NCBI GenBank assembly: GCA_946410505.1
Contig: CAMKAP010000115.1
Span: 1-6,552 of the forward strand
Length of the DNA: 6,552 nt
Reading direction: 5' to 3'
Source: an uncultured Clostridia bacterium
Lineage (GTDB): Bacteria; Bacillota_A; Clostridia; Oscillospirales; Oscillospiraceae
Shown in pieces: positions 1 through 4,796 of the stretch (positions are counted from its first letter, which is position 1; the number at the start of each line of letters is the position of its first letter). Under the pieces are notes generated by a model that searched no databases, was not told the origin of the DNA, and saw nothing but the letters and a program-made list of their open reading frames with translations. A program made the position numbers and the translations under genes.

Positions 1-1
1 T

Positions 2-50
2 TTACGCATTTTGCCCGTAGAGACCCGTAGATTTTCGTAGAAATGCGTAA
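2..50. repeat. 10-bp inverted repeat enclosing 10-bp-phased CGTAR repeats
   Basis: TTACGCATTT at 2-11 is repeated exactly in inverted form as AAATGCGTAA at 41-50. Between and across the arms the pentamer CGTAG/CGTAA occurs at 16, 26, 36 and 46, exactly one helical turn apart. The arms themselves contain the same core in both orientations (TTACG and CGTAA). Same-face spacing plus dyad symmetry is typical of a multimeric protein-binding site. A long-loop hairpin in RNA is the alternative. The repeat starts at the window edge, so it may be longer. The function is unknown. Confidence 0.55.
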
Positions 51-160
51 GTTCTTTATTTTGTTAAGCGCTACTTTCACATCGCATTTTAGCTGTATTT
101 AACGCGTTTTCGTGTGTTTTATTAACTTTTCATCCGTCTTAAGAAATCGCAGAGCATCAG

Positions 161-316
161 GGCGGCATGTATTGATCGAGGCAAAAAAGCCTTGAGAAAG
201 CGGCGCTTTTCGGCATAGGGCTGTCCGCTTCTGCACCGGCTTTCCGCCAAAAGTGTTCCGAATGAAATGAGATTCCCCAGGGAACGAGCACGCGCTCGTC
301 CCCTGGGGAATTTTTT
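161..316 (+). ncRNA. Candidate structured small RNA or long 3' UTR ending in a terminator
   Basis: This stretch encodes nothing recognisable but can fold. GGCGG at 161-165 can pair with CCGCC at 244-248. Inside it, TCGAGGC at 176-182 pairs with GCCTTGA at 189-195 around an A6 loop, with one G-T pair. A further AAAGC/GCTTT hairpin follows at about 197-210. It then runs into the strong terminator at 273-316. A terminator with no gene in the preceding 270 bases needs a transcript, which could be an independent small RNA or the 3' end of a gene left of the window. No convincing promoter was found upstream, and no known RNA family was recognised. Confidence 0.25.
273..316 (+). terminator. Strong intrinsic terminator
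   Basis: A 17-bp stem with one mismatch is formed by 273-289 (TTCCCCAGGGAACGAGC) and 294-310 (GCTCGTCCCCTGGGGAA), with loop ACGC. Six T residues follow directly at 311-316. There is no T-run on the other strand, so it acts on + strand transcripts entering from the left. It insulates the downstream deaminase gene from upstream transcription. Confidence 0.88.
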
Positions 317-343
317 GAACGAAATGTACGATGGTTATGTAAT
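315..343 (+). promoter_or_regulatory. Candidate promoter P1 for the deaminase gene
   Basis: TTGAAC at 315-320 (4 of 6 bases of the SigA -35 consensus), a 17-base spacer and TGTAAT at 338-343 (5 of 6 bases of the -10 consensus) form a possible promoter. The first two bases of the -35 box belong to the T-run of the preceding terminator. It is weaker than the site at 435-463, and the resulting leader would exceed 200 nt. Confidence 0.35.
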
Positions 344-434
344 TGTATGTCTATTCCGCACTTCTCCTGCCGCACAGTCCTCCGCAGCCTGGTGGAGCAT
401 GGCGCGATCTCTTGCCCCGCAGCAGAAAAAAACC

Positions 435-463
435 TTGCCAAGACAGGCTTTGACGGCTACAAT
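435..463 (+). promoter_or_regulatory. Candidate main promoter P2 for the deaminase gene
   Basis: TTGCCA at 435-440 (5 of 6 bases of the -35 consensus), an exact 17-base spacer and TACAAT at 458-463 (5 of 6 bases of the -10 consensus) make the best SigA-type promoter upstream of 563. Transcription would start near 470 and give a leader of roughly 90 nt that contains the 503-532 hairpin. Confidence 0.62.
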
Positions 464-502
464 ACCAGTAATCCGTTAAGAAGGAAGTCCGTGTAAAACA
501 CA

Positions 503-532
503 GATGCCGCTTATCCCGCGATAGGCGGCATC
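503..532 (+). promoter_or_regulatory. 13-bp hairpin in the deaminase leader
   Basis: GATGCCGCTTATC at 503-515 pairs with GATAGGCGGCATC at 520-532 along 13 bp, with one G-U pair and a CCGC tetraloop. There is no T-run after it, so it is not an intrinsic terminator. It ends 18 bases before the AAAGGGGA ribosome binding site (551-558). It could stabilise the mRNA, bind a protein, or, as a DNA dyad just downstream of P2, serve as an operator. Confidence 0.55.
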
Positions 533-562
533 CGCATACCTGCAAGCACGAAAGGGGACGCC

Positions 563-3013
563 ATGGAGTTCTTCGGCCGTTTTTCTCTGGACAAGGAAAA
601 AGATATTCTGGTGGAGCTGTACCGGGAAGAGGAGGAACTCAGCTATGTGCTGCGCACACCGAACCACGGCACGGGCAACCTGATCCGCAATCTGGCCAGG
701 CTCTGCCGACTGCCGCTGAGCGAGGATGAGAACGGGCTTATGGTCATCCGCGGCACCGTCCCCAGCTATGTGGACGGGGACAACCGCCGCCTCTGGATCT
801 TCCGCCTGGGCAATACAAAGGTGGCCAATATCCACCCCGACGGCACCGTGGAGCTGAAGGCCTCCATTCCCGCGATCTCCAAGGCCCTCATGAGCCAGAC
901 CAAGGACTACCGGCTCACGGAGCAGAAAACCATCGTCAAAACCTATATCTTTTCCGACTGTAAATTCCGCACCGATCTGCACACCCACATGAGCGCGAAC
1001 CTCTCGCCGGATCTGCTGATCGCGCTGGGGATCCACCATCAGATCCGCTATCCGCTCTACTATATCAGTAAGCTGGGCCTGCGCTGCACGAGCGCGCAGG
1101 AAGCGCTGCTGCGCAGCCGCCGTGAGGCGGCGGCACGCACACTGGCGGATTCTGTGCTGACCGGAAAATACCGGGAGCGACGCATCGACGACAACACCTT
1201 TCTCAATTTTGCAGACCTGATTCTAAATAACCCGGCCGATGCGGCGCACAACATCAGCCGCATCCGCGTCTCCCTGGCCGTACCCAAGGACGGGCAGGCC
1301 GTCTTTGCCGACCTGGAGAAGGTCTACCTCTACCGCTATGTGTTCACCAAGGGCGTCACGGCGGAGGACCCCATTGTCTTGCCCGCGGAGATTTCTCTTC
1401 CCGACCGGGACATCGCCGCCGCTCTGCGCCGTATGGCGAAGGACCGGGAAAACCCGGCCTATGCGAACAACACCCTCTTTCAGGACAAGCTCCTCTGGAT
1501 CGCCCGCAACTATCAGCGCTACGGCATCGACTATGCCGAAATCTCCGACACCGGTTTGTGCAAAAAGAGCGCGCCGGAGCTTCTGCGGCAGATCCACGCG
1601 GTCATGCCCGCCGTCACGGCGGAGACGGGGGTGCTGCTGCGCTTTCTCGCCGCCATCCGCCGTACGCCTCTGACCATTGTGCGCGACCATGTGACGCCGG
1701 ACGGCTATCTGGGCGAGAACCTGCAGGTGCTGCGGGCTGTAGCCGGGGATCCCTATGTGGCGGGCAGCGACATTGTGGGCGAGGAGATCAACGACATCCT
1801 GGAGCTTCGAAACGTGATACGGGAGTTGGTGAATATCGCGGGCGAGAACGAGGGCTTTGTACTGCGCGTCCACGCGGGCGAGAACGACAGCCTGCGGGAC
1901 AATGTGACGAACACCATCCGCTGTGTGCGTGAATCTCTGGCACCGGGGCAGAAGATACCCCGCCTGCGCATCGGTCACGGGCTGTATACGCCGAATCTGC
2001 GCTCCGGCGGCGGCCAGCGCCTGCTGGAGGCGCTGCGGGAGGACGGCGTGACGCTGGAATTCCAGCTCACCTCCAACGTGCGCCTCAACAATCTCAGCGA
2101 CCTGGAGCACCACCCGCTGCGCCGCTATCTGCGCGAGGGCATCGCCTGCGTGCAGGGCACCGACGGCGGCGCACTCTACGGCACCAACTCCATCGACGAG
2201 GAGCTGGCGCTGGAAAAGCTGCTGGGGCTGAGGCATGAGGAGCTCTGCCAGATGCGCGCTGCGGAAGCGCGGATCGAGCGGGAGAGCCGGGAAATCTTCC
2301 TGCGTCGGAGCGAGATGCTTTCGGCGTGGGGCGTTGAGGACACGGCTGGGTATTATAAGCGCAGGATCGAGGAGACCGAGCGGCCGGAGGCCGCCCTCTG
2401 GAGCGATGGCGGGAAGCTGGATGCGGCTGCTGCGCTGGCCGATCAGATCCGGGATCTGCCGGCGGACAAGCGTCCGCTGATCCTGGCGGGCGGCAGCTTC
2501 AACAGCGACCGGCTCGCCACACGGCTCAGTCCCGGCGGACGGGAGATGCTGGATGCGCTGCTGGCGCAGAGCGACCCCGCAAAGCTCTTCTTCGTCATCG
2601 GTCACCGACTGACGGGTTATGAGCGCTATCTGGTCGAGCACAACCGGGGCCGGTTTGAAATCTTCGCCATTGTCCCCTCGGCGCTGACGCAGGCGGAGGC
2701 GGAGCGGCTGCGCCGCAGCGGCGTGAGCGTTCGCGTGTCCATCGAACCCAGCGGCAACGGCGTCTACAAGAGCTTTGCCTATGAGATTTTCAAGCGGCGG
2801 CCCTCACTGCTGCTCGCCTTCGACGGCAATTCTCCCGCGGCCAATCTGGTGCAGGAGGCGAAGAACGGGCGCTTTCGCTGCAACATCTATGTGAGCCAAC
2901 GCTGCCGTGCGCTGCGAGCCAAGGCGAGGATGCTCCAGGGCTACGCACAGCCCTTTGACGAGAGCGCGGCTTTTGCAGAAAAGCTGCTGGAGGAGCAGGA
3001 TCTTCATTCTTGA
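563..3013 (+). CDS. Divergent adenosine-deaminase-fold protein with C-terminal SLOG/Rossmann-like domain
   Basis: This 816-residue protein is probably a cytoplasmic, Zn-dependent hydrolase related to adenosine/AMP deaminases. The visible motif set is LHTHMS (H140, H142, metal ligands), HAGE (H437, E440), GHG (H472) and GTDGG (D534), in canonical order. The spacing from HxH to HAGE is about 297 residues, against about 200 in ordinary adenosine deaminase, so the barrel carries an insertion of roughly 100 residues. The usual Asp-Asp pair after the last strand is Asp-Gly here, so the purine-contacting second Asp is missing and the substrate may differ. Residues 1-130 are an unassigned domain. From about 635 on, LILAGGS (643-645), VIGHRLTG (680-685), EPSGNG (728-733) and AFDGNSPAA (754-759) alternate with hydrophobic strands, as in the SLOG/DprA/LOG nucleotide-binding folds. 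The start is set by AAAGGGGA at 551-558. A large, split deaminase domain recalls RdrB of the RADAR phage-defence system, but no RdrA-like ATPase is adjacent. The deaminase fold is fairly certain, the C-terminal assignment moderate and the substrate unknown. Confidence 0.85.
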   Translation: MEFFGRFSLDKEKDILVELYREEEELSYVLRTPNHGTGNLIRNLARLCRLPLSEDENGLMVIRGTVPSYVDGDNRRLWIFRLGNTKVANIHPDGTVELKASIPAISKALMSQTKDYRLTEQKTIVKTYIFSDCKFRTDLHTHMSANLSPDLLIALGIHHQIRYPLYYISKLGLRCTSAQEALLRSRREAAARTLADSVLTGKYRERRIDDNTFLNFADLILNNPADAAHNISRIRVSLAVPKDGQAVFADLEKVYLYRYVFTKGVTAEDPIVLPAEISLPDRDIAAALRRMAKDRENPAYANNTLFQDKLLWIARNYQRYGIDYAEISDTGLCKKSAPELLRQIHAVMPAVTAETGVLLRFLAAIRRTPLTIVRDHVTPDGYLGENLQVLRAVAGDPYVAGSDIVGEEINDILELRNVIRELVNIAGENEGFVLRVHAGENDSLRDNVTNTIRCVRESLAPGQKIPRLRIGHGLYTPNLRSGGGQRLLEALREDGVTLEFQLTSNVRLNNLSDLEHHPLRRYLREGIACVQGTDGGALYGTNSIDEELALEKLLGLRHEELCQMRAAEARIERESREIFLRRSEMLSAWGVEDTAGYYKRRIEETERPEAALWSDGGKLDAAAALADQIRDLPADKRPLILAGGSFNSDRLATRLSPGGREMLDALLAQSDPAKLFFVIGHRLTGYERYLVEHNRGRFEIFAIVPSALTQAEAERLRRSGVSVRVSIEPSGNGVYKSFAYEIFKRRPSLLLAFDGNSPAANLVQEAKNGRFRCNIYVSQRCRALRAKARMLQGYAQPFDESAAFAEKLLEEQDLHS

Positions 3014-3038
3014 CAAAGCCCGCGGAGACGGTTATTCT
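3010..3038 (+). promoter_or_regulatory. Promoter of the mgtE leader, overlapping the upstream stop codon
   Basis: TTGACA at 3010-3015 is a perfect -35 consensus. A 17-base spacer leads to TATTCT at 3033-3038 (4 of 6 bases of the -10 consensus). The TGA stop codon of the deaminase gene (3011-3013) lies inside the -35 box. Transcription would begin near 3045, giving a leader of about 195 nt before mgtE. No terminator separates the deaminase gene from mgtE, so read-through transcription is also possible. Confidence 0.68.
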
Positions 3039-3084
3039 GAATAATGGAGCGGTGCACAGCATCATTCCAAATCATGAAAAACGA

Positions 3085-3234
3085 AGGAGGAAACGTCATG
3101 GACGGCGGAAGTACCGGCGGCACAGCAGGCCGAAGTTTTGAAGCGGAACCGCCCTTGCGGCGTTTCCTCTTCCTGTCATACTGCTGATTTTCGGCCTGCG
3201 TGTCGGACTTCCTACTTTTGACGAAAAGGAGGAG
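3085..3234 (+). promoter_or_regulatory. Switchable leader RNA of mgtE with alternative anti-ribosome-binding-site pairings
   Basis: Four pairings are visible. (a) GCAGGCCGAA at 3125-3134 with TTCGGCCTGC at 3190-3199 is perfect over 10 bp, extendable by CAC/GTG past one bulged A. (b) 3145-3153 with 3159-3167 forms 9 positions with one mismatch. (c) AGGAGGAAACG at 3085-3095, the leader ORF's binding site, pairs with CGTTTCCTCTT at 3161-3171 over 11 bp with one G-U. (d) CTCTTCCT at 3167-3174 pairs with AGGAGGAG at 3227-3234, the mgtE binding site, over 8 bp with one G-U. Pairings b, c and d compete for 3161-3174. A ribosome held on the EPP codons (3146-3154) would cover that element and free the mgtE site. 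The conserved M-box (ykoK) Mg2+ riboswitch was not recognised here. Confidence 0.5.
3098..3187 (+). CDS. Candidate 29-aa regulatory leader peptide upstream of mgtE (MgtL-like segment)
   Basis: This short ORF starts with ATG at 3098 behind GAAGGAGGAAACGTC, a near-perfect ribosome binding site, and stops with TGA at 3185-3187. That is 51 bases before mgtE. The glycine-rich N-terminus (MDGGSTGGTAGR) is followed by SFEAEPPLRRFLFLSYC. The E-A-E-P-P run, then L-R-R and an aromatic/leucine tail, resembles the enterobacterial MgtL leader peptide. In MgtL an acidic-proline stretch followed by arginines and hydrophobic residues makes ribosomes falter at low Mg2+ and so controls the Mg2+ transporter gene mgtA. 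Codons 10-26 overlap RNA segments that pair with each other and with both ribosome binding sites. An in-frame ATG at 3074 would add eight residues but has a poorer site. That it is translated is likely; its function is inferred from position and similarity only. Confidence 0.6.
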   Translation: MDGGSTGGTAGRSFEAEPPLRRFLFLSYC

Positions 3235-3238
3235 ACCG

Positions 3239-4612
3239 ATGGCAGAACATACCGTAACGATGGAGAGCACGCTGAAAAAGCTGCTCGAAGAAAAGAAGTA
3301 TTCCACGCTCAAGGATATTCTCATCACCATGAACCCGGCCGATGTGGCCGCAATTTTTGAGGAGATCGCCGACGAGCGTCTGCCCCGGCTGTTTCGGCTG
3401 CTGCCGAAGGAGCAGGCGGCGGAGACCTTTGTGGAAATGGAACCGGAGCAGCAGGAAATGCTGATCCGGGGCTTCTCGGACGCGGAACTGCGGGACGTGA
3501 TCGAGGAGCTGTATGTGGACGACGCGGTGGATCTGGTGGAAGAGATGCCGGCCAATGTGGTCAAGCGCATCCTGGCCCAGGCAGACCCCGAAATGCGCAA
3601 GGAGATCAACGACCTGCTGCGCTATCCGGAGAATTCCGCCGGCTCCATCATGACAACGGAGTACGTCTCCCTGCGGCCGAAGATGACCGTGTCGGAGGCC
3701 ATTACCCGTATCCGCAGGACCGGTGTGGACAAGGAGACCATCTACACCTGCTATGTGACCGAGGGCAGCAAGCTCATCGGCACCGTGTCGGTGAAGGATC
3801 TGCTCCTCTCCACGGACGACAGCACACCCATCTCGAAGATCATGGATGAAAACGTGATCTCCGTCAGCACCCTGACCGACCAGGAAGAAGTCGCCCAGAT
3901 GCTCTCCAAATACAACTTTCTGGCTCTGCCCGTGGTGGACACGGACGGCAGAATGGTCGGTATCATCACCTTTGACGACGCCATGGACGTTCTCGTGGAA
4001 GAGACCACGGAGGACATCGAGAAGATGGCCGGTATGCTCCCCTCGGAGAAGAGCTATCTGCGCTCCAACGCCTGGGACCTGTTCAAGCACCGCATCCCCT
4101 GGCTTGCGCTGCTGATGGTTTCGGCCACCTTCACCGGCATGATCATCACCGGGTTTGAAAGCGCCCTGGCCGCGCAGGTGGTGCTCACGGCCTTCATCCC
4201 CATGCTGATGGACACCGGCGGCAACTCGGGCTCCCAGGCCTCCGTCACCGTGATCCGCGCCCTGAGCCTGGGCGAGCTGGAATTTGCCGATGCTCCGCGC
4301 GTCATATGGAAGGAAATTCAGACGGCTTTTCTCTGCGGCCTGGCCCTGGCGGCTCTCTGCTTTGCCAAGATCATGCTGGTGGACCGGCTGATGCTGGGCA
4401 CTACGGACATCACGGTGCTCACTGCTTTCGTGGTCTGCTTCACCATGGCCCTCACGGTGCTGATGGCGAAAGTCGTGGGCTGCACCCTGCCGATGGCCGC
4501 GAAGAAGATCGGCTTTGACCCGGCGGTCATGGCCAGCCCCTTCATCACCACGATTGTGGACGCACTTTCTCTGCTGGTGTATTTCGGCATCGCCAGCGCA
4601 CTGCTGTTCTGA
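3239..4612 (+). CDS. mgtE: Magnesium transporter MgtE
   Basis: This is a membrane Mg2+ channel/transporter of 457 residues, a normal length for the family (about 450), which works as a homodimer. The cytoplasmic part has the charged superhelical MgtE N domain (about 15-130), then two CBS domains (about 136-198 and 200-260, starting at SAGSIMTTEYV) and a connecting plug helix (about 262-283). In the family these parts bind Mg2+ and close the pore when the internal level is high. Five membrane segments follow at about 286-306, 312-335, 360-382, 393-420 and 436-456. The family signature PMLMDTGGNSGSQ ends at Q333, and D441 in TTIVDALSLLVYF corresponds to the pore Asp that binds Mg2+. The start at 3239 is chosen because AAAAGGAGGAG (3224-3234) precedes it. 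A GTG 13 codons upstream lies within a leader hairpin and has no such site. Transcription probably comes from the 3010-3038 promoter with leader control. Confidence 0.96.
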   Translation: MAEHTVTMESTLKKLLEEKKYSTLKDILITMNPADVAAIFEEIADERLPRLFRLLPKEQAAETFVEMEPEQQEMLIRGFSDAELRDVIEELYVDDAVDLVEEMPANVVKRILAQADPEMRKEINDLLRYPENSAGSIMTTEYVSLRPKMTVSEAITRIRRTGVDKETIYTCYVTEGSKLIGTVSVKDLLLSTDDSTPISKIMDENVISVSTLTDQEEVAQMLSKYNFLALPVVDTDGRMVGIITFDDAMDVLVEETTEDIEKMAGMLPSEKSYLRSNAWDLFKHRIPWLALLMVSATFTGMIITGFESALAAQVVLTAFIPMLMDTGGNSGSQASVTVIRALSLGELEFADAPRVIWKEIQTAFLCGLALAALCFAKIMLVDRLMLGTTDITVLTAFVVCFTMALTVLMAKVVGCTLPMAAKKIGFDPAVMASPFITTIVDALSLLVYFGIASALLF

Positions 4613-4628
4613 ATACTAAAACTTCAAA

Positions 4629-4653
4629 CGCCCACCGGTAAAACCGGTGGGCG
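4629..4653 (+). terminator. Perfect 11-bp hairpin just after mgtE
   Basis: CGCCCACCGGT at 4629-4639 and ACCGGTGGGCG at 4643-4653 form a perfect stem with an AAA loop, 16 bases after the mgtE stop. The stem is like a terminator, but the following bases (CAGTTATATG) lack a T-run. It is therefore a weak terminator at best, or a 3'-end stabiliser that protects mgtE mRNA. Confidence 0.5.
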
Positions 4654-4714
4654 CAGTTATATGCTCCGTGAGGGGAGGGGCAAACGGCCTCGGCAGCGAA
4701 AAACGACACGATGC

Positions 4715-4739
4715 GGCTCTTTTCAGAGCCTTGCTTTTT
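4715..4739 (+). terminator. Probable intrinsic terminator downstream of mgtE
   Basis: GGCTCT at 4715-4720 and AGAGCC at 4725-4730 form a perfect 6-bp stem with a TTTC loop. TTGCTTTTT at 4731-4739 follows. The stem is short, but the T-rich tail is good. Together with the hairpin at 4629-4653 it should end most mgtE transcription before the threonine ammonia-lyase operon. Confidence 0.6.
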
Positions 4740-4759
4740 GCCTTCCGTTGCGCTACACT
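4731..4759 (+). promoter_or_regulatory. Weak candidate promoter of the ilvA-ridA operon
   Basis: TTGCTT at 4731-4736 (3 of 6 bases of the -35 consensus), a 17-base spacer and TACACT at 4754-4759 (4 of 6 bases of the -10 consensus) are the best SigA-like match before 4797. As with P1, the -35 box would sit in the T-rich tail of a terminator. TATAGG just downstream is an alternative -10 box. A leader of only about 30 nt would result, leaving no room for a T-box or attenuator. Confidence 0.35.
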
Positions 4760-4796
4760 ATAGGCGACAACAAAACCGTCAAGGAGGAGCGCAGCC

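Larger units (their letters stand above)
1..562. other. Gene-free upstream region (overview)
   Basis: No convincing protein-coding gene is seen in these 562 bases. Short open frames exist on both strands but lack good ribosome binding sites and protein-like composition. Bases 1 to about 150 are clearly more AT-rich than the rest of the window and carry an inverted repeat. Bases 160-316 are foldable and end in a strong terminator. Bases 317-562 form the promoter and leader region of the following gene. The individual sites are listed separately. Confidence 0.7.

Noticed and set aside
388..415. T-box-like string (GGTGGAGCATGGCGCG) in the deaminase leader
   Set aside because: It only loosely resembles the T-box antiterminator core. 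There is no specifier stem or following terminator, and the downstream gene is not an amino-acid or tRNA gene.
1223..2641. Long minus-strand open frame (472 codons) across the deaminase gene
   Set aside because: It lies opposite a gene with clear catalytic motifs. Its translation is low-complexity and rich in Arg, Gln, Val and Ala with no recognisable motif, as expected for the shadow of a GC-rich gene.
563..3013. Calling the deaminase gene rdrB of a RADAR system
   Set aside because: It shares a large deaminase-fold architecture, but no RdrA-like ATPase is adjacent and the C-terminal SLOG-like domain has not been shown to match RdrB. The similarity is left as a hypothesis.
3200..3238. GTG start giving mgtE 13 extra N-terminal residues
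   Set aside because: It falls in the 3' arm region of the leader stem without a ribosome binding site, while the ATG at 3239 has AAAAGGAGGAG directly in front.
3040..3238. M-box (ykoK) Mg2+ riboswitch upstream of mgtE
   Set aside because: It is expected from family knowledge, but the conserved core sequences of the M-box were not recognised by eye. A covariance search would settle this.
3212..4090. Minus-strand open frame (292 codons) across mgtE
   Set aside because: It has a His-rich shadow composition and is opposite the conserved MgtE cytoplasmic domains.
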